The position numbers and the translations under genes were made by a program. This document shows, one piece after another, positions 25,432 to 35,725 of a DNA stretch of 64,000 nucleotides. Numbering within the stretch: the stretch's first letter is position 1; each line of letters starts with the position of its first letter. Under the pieces are notes generated by a model. It was given only the letters and a program-made list of their open reading frames with translations, searched no databases and was not told the DNA's origin. Origin of the DNA: Actinocrinis sp035605935 (lineage in GTDB: Bacteria > Actinomycetota > Actinomycetes > Streptomycetales > Catenulisporaceae); contig NZ_DATNGK010000257.1 in assembly GCF_035605935.1 (NCBI RefSeq), positions 9,171-73,170 on the forward strand. Direction: 5' to 3'.

Positions 25432-26193
25432 TTACGCTCCATAGCGGCGCTGGCGCAGACTGTAGTCACGCAGCGCCCGAAGAAAGTCGATCTTGCGGAA
25501 CGCGGGCCAGAACGCTTCGCAGAAATAGAACTCGGAATGCGCGGATTGCCAGAGCATGAACCCGGAAAGTCGCTGCTCCCCGGAGGTACGGATCAGCAGA
25601 TCCGGATCAGGCAGGCCACGAGTGTAAAGGTGCTGCGCGATGTGTTCGACGTCAATGACCTGTGCCAGGTCCTCGATCGAAGAACCGCGTTCCGCGTGTT
25701 CCTGAAGCAGAGAACGTACCGCGTCGGCAATTTCCTGACGGCCGCCGTATCCGATGGCTGCGTTAACGACCAGACCGGGGTTGTCTGCGGTTCGTGCGCC
25801 GATTTCCTTGAGGGTGCGGGCGAAATCGCCGGGCAGCATGTCAAGGGCGCCGAGGGGACGTACGCGCCAGCGACCAGTGTCAGCGAGGCTGCGTACGGAA
25901 CCTTCGATGATGCGTAGGAGATCGGCGAGTTCGTCGGCGGGCCGGTTGAAGTTGTCGGTCGAGAACAGCCACAGGGTCACCACCTCGACCCCGGCCTCTT
26001 CACACCAGCCGAGCAGATCGTGGATCTTGTCGGCGCCGCGCTGGTGTCCGGTGGCGATCTGTTCGCCGACCGACTTCGCCCACCGCCGGTTGCCGTCCAT
26101 GACCACGCCGACATGCCGCGGCATGCGGCGCCGGTCCAGCTTCGCGGTCAGCCGTTTTTCGTACACGCCGTAGACGAGGTCTCGCACACTCAT
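25432..26193 (-). CDS. uppS: Short-chain cis-prenyltransferase (isoprenyl transferase, UppS family)
   Basis: A 253-residue cis-prenyltransferase. Diagnostic segments are VMDGNRRWA with D33, the LWLFSTDNFNRP region and the C-terminal PDLLIRTSGEQRLSGFMLWQ, SEFYF. It adds isopentenyl units in cis. Its setting beside phoH2 and hemolysin III matches the mycobacterial Rv1086 locus, whose product makes Z,E-farnesyl diphosphate, so a short-chain product is inferred rather than undecaprenyl diphosphate. The ATG at 26193 is preceded by GAGGAGAGG; the frame is open farther upstream but without family likeness. Confidence 0.93.
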   Translation of the reverse strand: MSVRDLVYGVYEKRLTAKLDRRRMPRHVGVVMDGNRRWAKSVGEQIATGHQRGADKIHDLLGWCEEAGVEVVTLWLFSTDNFNRPADELADLLRIIEGSVRSLADTGRWRVRPLGALDMLPGDFARTLKEIGARTADNPGLVVNAAIGYGGRQEIADAVRSLLQEHAERGSSIEDLAQVIDVEHIAQHLYTRGLPDPDLLIRTSGEQRLSGFMLWQSAHSEFYFCEAFWPAFRKIDFLRALRDYSLRQRRYGA

Positions 26194-26342
26194 CTCCGAC
26201 GCCTCTCCTCGGCCTGCGGTTCTCCTGCGGAACCCTATAACCATCACAGCCGCCCCAACCCCCGAAGAAGCGAGGCGGCTGTGAGGATCTGGTGAAGATC
26301 CGCTCAGATGACGGATATCCGTCGGAGGCGATCGAACACCGC

Positions 26343-28166
26343 TCAGCCGAGCCGGGCCCTTAGTGCGCGGTGCTCGTCCCACAGCGCTTCGGGCAAGTGG
26401 TCGCCGAACCGTTCGAAGTGCGGCGGGATCAGTTCGGCCTCGTGCCGCCAGGCCTCGGTGTCCACGGACAGCAGCTGATCGAGGTCCTTGTCGTCGATCT
26501 CAAGGCCCTCTAGGTCCAGCGCATCGTGCGTCGGGACGACGCCGATCGGCGTCTCGACGCCGTCTGCGCGGCCGTCCAAGCGGTCCATAATCCACTTGAG
26601 CACGCGGCTGTTCTCGCCAAAGCCCGGCCACAGGAAGTGGCCGTCGGTGGCCTTGCGGAACCAGTTCACGTAGTAGATCCGCGGCAGCTTCGCCGGGTCC
26701 GCGTTGGCGCCGACCTCGAGCCAGTGTGCGAAATAGTCGCCCATGTTGTAGCCGCAGAACGGGAGCATCGCGAAGGGGTCGTAGCGCAGTTCGCCGACGG
26801 TGCCCTCGGCGGCCGCGGTCTTCTCCGAGGCGACATTCGCGCCCAGGAAGACGCCGTGCTGCCAGGACAGCGACTCGGTGACCAGCGGCACGGAGGTGGC
26901 GCGGCGGCCGCCGAACAGGATCGCCGAGATCGGCACGCCCTTCGGGTCCTCCCACTCCGAGGCGATGGTCGGGCACTGCGCCGCCGGGACGCAGAAGCGG
27001 GAGTTCGGGTGCGCGGCCGGCTCGGTCGAGTCCGGGGTCCAGTCCCGGCCCTTCCAGTCGGTCAGGTGCGCCGGGGGTTGCTCGGTCAGGCCCTCCCACC
27101 ACACGTCGCCGTCGTCGGTGAGCGCCACGTTGGTGAAGATGGTGTTTTCAGTCAAAGTGGCGATCGCGTTGGCGTTGGTGGTGTCGCTGGTCCCGGGCGC
27201 GACGCCGAAGAATCCGGCCTCCGGGTTGATCGCGTAAAGGCGTCCATCCTTGCCGAAACGCATCCACGCGATGTCGTCCCCCACCGTCTCGACCTTCCAG
27301 CCAGGCAGGGTCGGCGAGAGCATGGCCAGGTTCGTCTTACCGCACGCGGACGGGAAGCCGGCGGCGATGTACCGCGTCTGGCCGGTGGGCGGGGTCAGCT
27401 TCAGGATGAGCATGTGCTCGGCGAGCCAGCCCTCGTCGCGAGCCATCACCGAGGCGATACGCAGCGCGTAGCACTTCTTGCCGAGCAGCGCGTTGCCGCC
27501 GTATCCGGACCCGTACGACCAGATCTCGCGGTCCTCAGGGAAGTGGGTGATGTACTTGGTCGGATTGCACGGCCACGGAACATCGGCCTGGCCGGGCTCC
27601 AGCGGGGCGCCGACCGAGTGCACGGCCTTGACGAATTCGCCGTCCTCACCGAGTTCGCGCAGGACCGCCGCGCCCATGCGCGTCATGATCCGCATGGACA
27701 GCGCGACATACGCGGAATCAGTGATCTCGACGCCGAGCGCGGAGAGCTCAGAGCCCAGCGGCCCCATGGAGAACGGCACGACATAGAGCGTGCGTCCGCG
27801 CATCGAACCGTCGAACAGGCCGTGCAGCTTTTCGCGCATTTCGGCAGGGGCGACCCAGTGGTTGGTCGGCCCGGCATCCTGCTCCCGCCGCGAGCAGATG
27901 AAAGTGCGATCCTCGACCCGGGCCACGTCTGAGGGGTCTGAGGCCGCGTAGAAGGAGTTGGGCCGCTTTGCGGGGTTCAGCCGCCGCAGGGTGCCCTTCT
28001 GGACCAGCTCGCCGGTCAGCCGGGTCCACTCTTCATCGGAGCCGTCGCACCAGACGACCTGCTCCGGCTTGGTCAGTTCGGCGATCTCCTGCACCCAGGA
28101 GAGCAAGCCCGGATGACGGGTAGGAGGATTCTCGGACAAAACGGATTCTGCAAGGGCGAACGACAT
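26343..28166 (-). CDS. pckG: Phosphoenolpyruvate carboxykinase (GTP)
   Basis: A 607-residue GTP-dependent PEPCK, which converts oxaloacetate to phosphoenolpyruvate in gluconeogenesis. The P-loop FPSACGKTNLAM contains the active-site cysteine, and KKCYALRIAS, GDDIAWMRF and INPEAGFFGVAPGT are hallmark segments. The ATG at 28166 has AGGAG 7 bases upstream; an in-frame GTG three codons earlier is less likely. It diverges from the hemolysin III gene, and the region between carries a 24-bp palindrome. Confidence 0.97.
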   Translation of the reverse strand: MSFALAESVLSENPPTRHPGLLSWVQEIAELTKPEQVVWCDGSDEEWTRLTGELVQKGTLRRLNPAKRPNSFYAASDPSDVARVEDRTFICSRREQDAGPTNHWVAPAEMREKLHGLFDGSMRGRTLYVVPFSMGPLGSELSALGVEITDSAYVALSMRIMTRMGAAVLRELGEDGEFVKAVHSVGAPLEPGQADVPWPCNPTKYITHFPEDREIWSYGSGYGGNALLGKKCYALRIASVMARDEGWLAEHMLILKLTPPTGQTRYIAAGFPSACGKTNLAMLSPTLPGWKVETVGDDIAWMRFGKDGRLYAINPEAGFFGVAPGTSDTTNANAIATLTENTIFTNVALTDDGDVWWEGLTEQPPAHLTDWKGRDWTPDSTEPAAHPNSRFCVPAAQCPTIASEWEDPKGVPISAILFGGRRATSVPLVTESLSWQHGVFLGANVASEKTAAAEGTVGELRYDPFAMLPFCGYNMGDYFAHWLEVGANADPAKLPRIYYVNWFRKATDGHFLWPGFGENSRVLKWIMDRLDGRADGVETPIGVVPTHDALDLEGLEIDDKDLDQLLSVDTEAWRHEAELIPPHFERFGDHLPEALWDEHRALRARLG

Positions 28167-28278
28167 CGCACGCACTCCTAGAGGACGCCGGGGGTCCGCA
28201 CCTCCCGGGCGTGATGAGGGGTGTTTTGGACTATAGCCACGAGTGTCCGCATCGTGGATACCTAAATCCTACTTATCA

Positions 28279-28302
28279 GTAACTTACGGATGCGTAGGTT
28301 AC
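28279..28302. promoter_or_regulatory. 24-bp palindromic operator candidate between pckG and hemolysin III
   Basis: GTAACTTACG (28279-28288), GATG, then CGTAGGTTAC (28293-28302): the arms are complementary at 9 of 10 positions. It sits 98 bases before the hemolysin III start and 112 bases before the pckG start in an AT-richer stretch. This is the size and symmetry of a TetR-type operator; no candidate regulator is adjacent. Confidence 0.55.
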
Positions 28303-28400
28303 CCTTGAGAGGGCAACAGCCGCACCGGCGCGGCGTGGTGCAATGTCCGGAAAAGGAATGAAACAGCAGGCCGTAACGGCGGCCAGGAAGTGAGCGCGGT

Positions 28401-29156
28401 GTGACCAATCTCATGGGTCCGGGCGGTGAGGCGGTGGATCCTCGCACGTCCGCTGTGAGGCAAGTCTCCCCGGCGCAGGCTGTGGCGTCCGCCACAGAAG
28501 CGGCCGCGCAGGCGCTGCAACACGCAAAGCCGAAGCTACGCGGCTGGTTCCACGCCGGGACCTTTCCGCTCGCGCTGGCCGCCGGGATCGTGCTGATCGC
28601 GCTGGCGCCGACGGCCGGGACCGCGGCGGCGTGCGCGATCTTCGCGGTCAGCTCCTGGCTGCTGTTCGGCGTGAGCGGCGTCTACCACCGCGGCACCTGG
28701 GGGCCGAAGACGCAGGCGGTGCTGCGCCGGCTCGACCACACCAACATCTTCCTGATCATCGCGGGGACCTACACGCCGCTCGCGCTCGTCCTGCTGTCGC
28801 ACCGCTCGGCCGAGGTGCTGCTCACCCTGGTGTGGGCGGGCGCGCTGATCGGCATCGGGATGCGGGTCTTCTGGCTCGGCGCGCCGCGCTGGGTATACGT
28901 GCCCTGCTACCTGGCCCTCGGCTGGGCCGCGGTCTTCTACCTGCCGCAGTTCCTGCATCACGGAGGCGGGGCCGTGCTCGGGCTCATCGTCGCGGGCGGG
29001 CTGATGTATTCGGCCGGAGCGGTGGTGTACGCGCTCAAGAAGCCGAACCCCTCGCCGAGGTGGTTCGGCTTCCATGAGATCTTCCACGTGTTCACGATCG
29101 CGGCCTTCGCCTGCCACTACATCGCGATCTCGATCGTGGTGTACGCGCGGACATAG
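28401..29156 (+). CDS. Hemolysin III family (TrhA/PAQR) membrane protein
   Basis: A 251-residue protein with about 45 hydrophilic residues and then seven membrane helices. The PAQR/HlyIII zinc-site motifs are present: SGVYHRG, RLDHTNIFLIIAGTYTP and the final HEIFHVFTIAAFACHY. Relatives affect membrane fluidity; true hemolytic action is doubtful. The start is a GTG at 28401 with GGAAG about 10 bases upstream. Confidence 0.9.
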   Translation: MTNLMGPGGEAVDPRTSAVRQVSPAQAVASATEAAAQALQHAKPKLRGWFHAGTFPLALAAGIVLIALAPTAGTAAACAIFAVSSWLLFGVSGVYHRGTWGPKTQAVLRRLDHTNIFLIIAGTYTPLALVLLSHRSAEVLLTLVWAGALIGIGMRVFWLGAPRWVYVPCYLALGWAAVFYLPQFLHHGGGAVLGLIVAGGLMYSAGAVVYALKKPNPSPRWFGFHEIFHVFTIAAFACHYIAISIVVYART

Positions 29157-29169
29157 GCGGGCCGTGTGC

Positions 29170-29997
29170 TTAGTGCGCCCGCGCGATGTCTACGTAGATG
29201 ACGTGATCCGTCGGCGACTTCGTCAGCTCGCTAACATGGAAGCCGTCCTGAGCGGCCAGCCCGAGCGCGACTGAGACGGTGCCCTCGAAGTCGCCGTTGA
29301 GCACGTACGAACGCAACTCGGGGAAACTGACCGAGACCGGGTTCGTCGGCGAGGGGTTCAACGTCGGGTTGCCGTTGTCGTCGTGAGCCTGCGCCGAACT
29401 GAAGGTCAGCTGCAGAAAAGCCGCTCCGGGCAGGGAAACTGGTGCGCCGGAACCCTGGCGAATCACCTGGGCGACGTACCCGGCGCGGAAGCCGGGCGCC
29501 TGGCCGGTGAACTCGAGCGAGATCCGGTCATAGCCCCCCTCGGGGTGGGCACCGACGCGGATCGAGGTGACCTCGGGCACCGGGGGGACCGAGCCGGCGA
29601 ACGGACTGCTGGTGGCTCCCGTCGGCCAAATCGGCACCGTACCCGCCGGACCAGCGGAAACCTTGCCACCGACGGCGCCGCCGCCGCTGGAGGCCGGGCT
29701 CGCCGACGCGGTGCTTGATCCCGGCGTCGGGCTTGCGGTCACCGAGACCGGCGTGTTGGTGTTGCCGACCACTGGGAGGCCCTTGTTCCCGTTGCCGGGC
29801 ACGCTGGTCGCCACGCACGAGGCGATGCCGGCCGCGGTGGCGACGCAGACGGCGGCGATCGAAAGGCGCACCCGCACCCGCTGCCGCTCGCGGGCGACGA
29901 TGCGAGTGGCGTTGAAGGGAGGCGGCACGGCGCGGTGCGCGTACTCGTCCATGGCGTTCACCAGTTCCTGCTCGAAGGGTGACAATGGACGCTTCAT
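29170..29997 (-). CDS. Membrane-anchored AMIN-like domain protein coupled to a SigE-type sigma factor
   Basis: A 275-residue protein. An N-terminal cytosolic piece of about 43 residues (FEQELVNAMDEYAHRAVPPP) is followed by one membrane helix (about 44-65, which ends with IASC, a possible lipobox), a Gly/Ser/Pro-rich linker and a C-terminal domain with the actinobacterial AMIN-like pattern (VTSIRVGAHPEGGYDRISLEF ... GGDFEGTVSVALGL). Its ATG at 29997 overlaps the stop of the sigma gene as ATGA, so it is translationally coupled. That arrangement suggests a membrane partner or anti-sigma role for the cytosolic tail, which is inference; no zinc-binding anti-sigma motif is seen. Confidence 0.75.
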   Translation of the reverse strand: MKRPLSPFEQELVNAMDEYAHRAVPPPFNATRIVARERQRVRVRLSIAAVCVATAAGIASCVATSVPGNGNKGLPVVGNTNTPVSVTASPTPGSSTASASPASSGGGAVGGKVSAGPAGTVPIWPTGATSSPFAGSVPPVPEVTSIRVGAHPEGGYDRISLEFTGQAPGFRAGYVAQVIRQGSGAPVSLPGAAFLQLTFSSAQAHDDNGNPTLNPSPTNPVSVSFPELRSYVLNGDFEGTVSVALGLAAQDGFHVSELTKSPTDHVIYVDIARAH

Positions 29998-30596
29998 GAG
30001 TCTCCCCGATCCGCGAGACGGTTCGGCAGTAGTCGATTCACCGAATTCGTATCCTGGTTCGCAGGCGGCGACCCGGAGGTCGCGAAGTCCGGTTCCGTGC
30101 CCAGGGCCGCCCTGAGTTTCGCCAGGCCGCGAGCCGCCTGGGACTTGACTGTCCCGGTCGAGCAGCCCAGCGTGTGCGCGATGTCGGCCTCGGACAGGTC
30201 CTCGAAGTAGCGCAGGACCAGCACGGCGCGGATTCCGATCGGCAGCCGCAGCAGTTCGGCGATCATCGACCGCCGCAGCTCCACCTGCTCGACCTGCCGG
30301 TTTGGGGACTGGCCGATGGACGCGGACGGCCGCGCGTCGTCGAACGGTACTTCGACGATCCGCTTGCGTATCCGCCACCGGTCTTTCAGGGAGTTGACGA
30401 GGATGCGGCGCACGTATGCCTCCGGCTGCTCGGCAGCGGCGACCTTGTCCCAGTGGCGGCAGGCGCGCTCCAGCGCGGACTGCACCAGATCCTGAGCATC
30501 CTGACGGTTGCCGGTCAACAGGACGGCGGTGCGGAACAGCGCCGCGGATCGCGCGGTGACGAACTCCTCGAACTCGGTGCGGGCTCTCGCGTCCAC
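29994..30596 (-). CDS. SigE-family ECF RNA polymerase sigma factor
   Basis: A 200-residue ECF sigma factor. Region 2 covers about residues 10-75 (FVTARSAALFRTAVLLTG, QDAQDLVQSALERACRHW, AYVRRILVN) and region 4 about 105-165 (LPIGIRAVLVLRYFEDLSEADIAHTLGCSTGTVKSQAARG). This is the actinobacterial SigE-family group. The start is a GTG at 30596 preceded by AGGGGGG. A CRP-like palindrome lies 77 bases upstream. The downstream overlapping gene encodes a membrane protein likely to work with it. Confidence 0.9.
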   Translation of the reverse strand: MDARARTEFEEFVTARSAALFRTAVLLTGNRQDAQDLVQSALERACRHWDKVAAAEQPEAYVRRILVNSLKDRWRIRKRIVEVPFDDARPSASIGQSPNRQVEQVELRRSMIAELLRLPIGIRAVLVLRYFEDLSEADIAHTLGCSTGTVKSQAARGLAKLRAALGTEPDFATSGSPPANQDTNSVNRLLPNRLADRGDS

Positions 30597-30672
30597 ATCA
30601 ACCCCCCTGAACCACGAGCGTTGACGGACCAGACCGCAGGTGGGGGCAGTTAGGTTGTCAGCGCGCCAGAAG

Positions 30673-30688
30673 TGTGACGCACATCACA
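30673..30688. promoter_or_regulatory. CRP-type binding site upstream of the sigma operon
   Basis: TGTGACGCACATCACA is a perfect TGTGA-N6-TCACA palindrome, the consensus of CRP proteins. It lies 77 bases before the GTG of the SigE-type gene and 56 bases from the stop side of the YyaL-type gene, so it most likely acts on the sigma operon. Confidence 0.55.
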
Positions 30689-30744
30689 TTGCCAGCATCG
30701 CACTTGGCCCTAACCAGCTCAAGCACTGACCGCCCGCGGCCGGC

Positions 30745-32592
<1,848 letters not shown>

Positions 32593-32824
32593 AAACTCAG
32601 CCTCTCACAGGCTGCCCGGAGCGTCCGCTTCAACCTGGGACGACGCTGAAGTTTGATCATCTACGCTCCACTCGGCGCGATCCCGGCGTCTCATCCCGCA
32701 TGCTGCTCGCAAGGTCGCAGCGAGGGCGGCAGATGCGGCCGCGGCGCCGTGCCAGCGCCGACTACGTGCGAGGTGTGTAATGGCGCTGATCGCTGTTTGA
32801 TCGCTGCTTCGAGGGAGGCCGGCG

Positions 32825-33019
32825 TTGATCGGATTGCAGGGGCGGGTGACCGGGCGGATCGCTCCCGGCCTGGTCGGCGAAGTGATGGTGCAGGTACGCG
32901 GCGGCGCCGAGGCGTTCATGGCTTACGCCGCGGATACCGGCGAGCAGATCGCGGTCGGCACGATCGTTGTCGTGCTCGAATACCATCCGCCGCGCACAGT
33001 GTACGTTTCGGCGCTCTGA
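32825..33019 (+). CDS. Small NfeD-like OB-fold protein
   Basis: A 64-residue protein with no membrane helix. Its sequence (GLQGRVTGRIAPGLVGEVMV, GTIVVVLEYHPPRTVYVS) resembles the OB domain of NfeD proteins, which are partners of SPFH/flotillin proteins. A TTG at 32825 with GGGAGG 6 bases upstream is the likely start. The flotillin gene follows 148 bases later. It is unusual in lacking both the protease and membrane parts of NfeD. Confidence 0.7.
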   Translation: MIGLQGRVTGRIAPGLVGEVMVQVRGGAEAFMAYAADTGEQIAVGTIVVVLEYHPPRTVYVSAL

Positions 33020-33167
33020 CAGCCTTCTTACGTGACCCGGGTGTGCGGCCAAGGTTCGGCGGGTGTACACCAGTAGACGGAGACCCGCGGCATGGGGCTG
33101 CGGCTCCATTCGTACAGGGGACGGTGCCAACTGTTCCCCTCACTACGTTCGGGGAAGTGACTTCACA

Positions 33168-34682
33168 GTGCCGACGGCACTCATTCTCGCGGGGATCATC
33201 GCTGCCTGCGTCGTCGTGGCAGTGCTCATATTCAAGCTGATGTGGCGGGTGGCCGAGCCGAACGAGGCTCTGCTGATCTCCGGCGCCCGCCACCGCATCG
33301 AGGGCGTCGACGAGGGCATGGGCTTCCGGATCATCACCGGCCGCGGCACCCTCGTGGTGCCCGGGGTGCAGGCGGTTCGCAAGCTCGCGCTCGACCTGAA
33401 CGAGGCGGACCTGTCCGTGGACTGCGTTACCAGCCAGGGCATCCCGGTCCACGTCCAAGGCGTGGTGATCTTCAAGGTCGGCGACGACCGGGTGTCCATC
33501 GCCAACGCCGCCCGCCGGTTCCTCGACCAGCAGAGCAACATGGCAGTGCGGGTGCACAACATCCTGGCCGGTCATCTTCGCTCGATCGTGGGCAGCCTGA
33601 CCATCGAGGAGATGATCCGCGACCGCGAGCGGCTGACCGAGCAGACCCGCGCCACCTCCGGCCACGAGATGGAGAAGCTCGGGCTGACCATCGACTCGCT
33701 GCAGATCCAGGAGATCGAGGACCCCACCGGGTATATCAAGGCTTTGGCCGCGCCGCACACCGCGGCCGTGCAGCGTGACGCCCGCATCGCCCAGGCCGCC
33801 GCCGAACGCACCGCCACCGAGGCGGAGGCCGAGGCGAACGCGCGCAAGGCCGAGGCGATCCGCAACTCGAACATCCAGCAGGCCGGCTACCAGGCCGAGG
33901 TCGACAAGGCCCAGGCGACGGCGAAGATGGCCGGCCCGCTCTCCGAGGCCGCCGCCCGCCAGGAGGTCGTCGTGCAGGAGACCCGGGTCGCCGAACTCGA
34001 GGCGCAGAAGCGGGAACAGCAACTGCAGGCCGACGTGCGAAAGCCCGCCGACGCTCGAGCGTATGAGACGGTCACCATCGCCCAGGCGCAGCGCGAGGCC
34101 AAGGTGCACGAGGCGGAGGCCGAGGCAAAGGAGACCGAACTGCGCGCCGGCGCCGACGCCACCCGCGTCAGGGCCGCCGCCGAGGCGGACGCCGCAGCCA
34201 CCCGCGCCCGCGGCCTGGCCAGCGCCGAGTTCACCCGCGCCACCGGCGCCGCCGAGGCCGCCGCCGCTCAGGCCAGAGGCTTGGCGGAGGCTGAGGCCGC
34301 TAAGGCGAAGGGGCTCGCCGAGGCGGAAGCCGTCAAGGCGAAGGGCCTGGCGGAAGCCGAGGGGATCAAGGCCCGCGCCGCGGCGCTGGCGGAGAACCAG
34401 GAGGCTGTCATCGCCCAGCAGCTGGCCGAGAACTGGCCGGCGATCGTGCACGCCGGGGCCGAGGCCTTCGCGGGCGTGGATCACATGGTCGTGCTCAACG
34501 GCGCCGACGGTGTCAACGAGTTGCTGGCCAAGGCGCTCACGATGGGCGGCACCGGGCTCGGACTGGCCCGGCAACTGCTGGCCGGCATGGCACCGGGCAC
34601 CGCGCACGCCACCGCGCTCGACGGCGCCGCGCCGGATAAGGCGGCTTCAGACGATCACCTGGGAGTGATTGAGATCAAGTAG
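33168..34682 (+). CDS. Flotillin-like SPFH/band 7 protein
   Basis: A 504-residue protein with an N-terminal membrane hairpin or helix (ALILAGIIAACVVVAVLIFKLMW), an SPFH domain (about 30-220; VPGVQAVRKLALDLNEADLSVDCVTSQGIPV) and a long Ala/Glu-rich coiled coil with flotillin-type AEA repeats, including consecutive copies of GLAEAEAxKAK. It would form membrane microdomain scaffolds. GTG 33168 is taken as the start (GGAAG about 10 bases upstream). The NfeD-like gene lies upstream. A trailing acidic tail ends at VIEIK. Confidence 0.9.
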   Translation: MPTALILAGIIAACVVVAVLIFKLMWRVAEPNEALLISGARHRIEGVDEGMGFRIITGRGTLVVPGVQAVRKLALDLNEADLSVDCVTSQGIPVHVQGVVIFKVGDDRVSIANAARRFLDQQSNMAVRVHNILAGHLRSIVGSLTIEEMIRDRERLTEQTRATSGHEMEKLGLTIDSLQIQEIEDPTGYIKALAAPHTAAVQRDARIAQAAAERTATEAEAEANARKAEAIRNSNIQQAGYQAEVDKAQATAKMAGPLSEAAARQEVVVQETRVAELEAQKREQQLQADVRKPADARAYETVTIAQAQREAKVHEAEAEAKETELRAGADATRVRAAAEADAAATRARGLASAEFTRATGAAEAAAAQARGLAEAEAAKAKGLAEAEAVKAKGLAEAEGIKARAAALAENQEAVIAQQLAENWPAIVHAGAEAFAGVDHMVVLNGADGVNELLAKALTMGGTGLGLARQLLAGMAPGTAHATALDGAAPDKAASDDHLGVIEIK

Positions 34683-34688
34683 CGCGGC

Positions 34689-35717
34689 TCAGCGATTGCG
34701 CAGGTAGCGGGCGCCGAAGCGGAACGAGCGAGTCTCGCCGGGGCCGAGGAGCAGCGCGCCTGCGCATTCCGCGCGGTTGAACGCATTGGTGATGGCCTCG
34801 ACCGGTTCGAGCGCGATACTGCGGCGCCGATCGCGAGCCAGGGTGTCCCCGGTGAAGACGTGCATTGATCCGCCGAACTGCCAGACGCGCAGTTCATCAG
34901 AGGTCCGACTGTGGCGCAGGACCGTCTCGCAGCGCTTATCGCCGGCGGCAAGGTCAGTGAAACAGGCATCGATGACGAGGCCGCTCAACTTGCGTGGGCG
35001 GCGGAAATCCATCGCGGGGTTCTCGTCGAGCGGCTGATACGCGGCGTCGCCGTCGAGCGGGATCAACGCTTCATCGGTGTGGACGATGGTGCGCGCGGGG
35101 ATTTCTAGCGTCCAGTCGTCGACTGTGCCCGGCAGGCGGAAGTATGGGTGCCAACCTGCGGCGTACGGGGCGGCGGATGCGCCCGTGTTCGTCGCATAGG
35201 TCGTGACCGTGACTTCCTTCGCCGTGATGAGGTAGGTGACGGCGAGATCCAGCGCGAATGGATAGCCGGGGTGCCCCGCGGCATCGATGCGGCCGGTGAA
35301 GGTCAGCCGGGCGGCGAGGTCGGAAACCACGGCTTCGGCGAGATCGAAGGGGTGCTCTCGCGCGAAGCCGTGGTAGATCAACCGTGCTGTCTTGCCGGGT
35401 AGCAGGTCGTGTTCGACGCCTGCGAACGTGTAGCGGGCATCGGCGATGCGGTTCGGGAACGGCGCGAGCACACCGTTGCGCACGCCGTTCTGCGCAAGCA
35501 GTTCGGCCTCGTCGCGGTAGCCGTCAGTCAGGTCGAACGGCGCGCCGAGCCGATTCACCTCCCACCGCAGCAGGGTCGCCCCGCGCCGCGCCAGGATCAC
35601 CCGGGCGCCGCCGGGCGCGGACACGATAACGACCGGCTCAGAGCCGAGGTGGCCGTGGTCGATCAGGTAGCTCTTCGGCGGATATCCGTCAGCTGAGCCG
35701 GTCGTCAGGTGTGTCAT
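34689..35717 (-). CDS. Aldose 1-epimerase (mutarotase) family protein
   Basis: A 342-residue galactose mutarotase-like protein. Likely active-site residues are the histidines in YHGFAREHP and AGWHPYFRLPG and the glutamate in IALEPVEAITNAF. It interconverts sugar anomers. It begins 9 bases after the stop of the sugar ABC ATPase and runs in the same direction, so it is the last gene of the fructose-transport operon. The frame is open upstream through the ATPase gene, but ATG 35717 begins the homologous part. Confidence 0.88.
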   Translation of the reverse strand: MTHLTTGSADGYPPKSYLIDHGHLGSEPVVIVSAPGGARVILARRGATLLRWEVNRLGAPFDLTDGYRDEAELLAQNGVRNGVLAPFPNRIADARYTFAGVEHDLLPGKTARLIYHGFAREHPFDLAEAVVSDLAARLTFTGRIDAAGHPGYPFALDLAVTYLITAKEVTVTTYATNTGASAAPYAAGWHPYFRLPGTVDDWTLEIPARTIVHTDEALIPLDGDAAYQPLDENPAMDFRRPRKLSGLVIDACFTDLAAGDKRCETVLRHSRTSDELRVWQFGGSMHVFTGDTLARDRRRSIALEPVEAITNAFNRAECAGALLLGPGETRSFRFGARYLRNR

Positions 35718-35725
35718 GTCAGCGA

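Noticed and set aside
23499..27932. Long open frames on the plus strand opposite phoH and pckG
   Set aside because: They lie antisense to clear family genes, have Arg/Val/Leu/Gly-rich low-complexity products and arise from third-position GC bias.
32916..34607. Long minus-strand open frame opposite flotillin
   Set aside because: Its Gly/Leu-rich repeated product mirrors the Ala/Glu repeat of the flotillin gene; it is a shadow frame.
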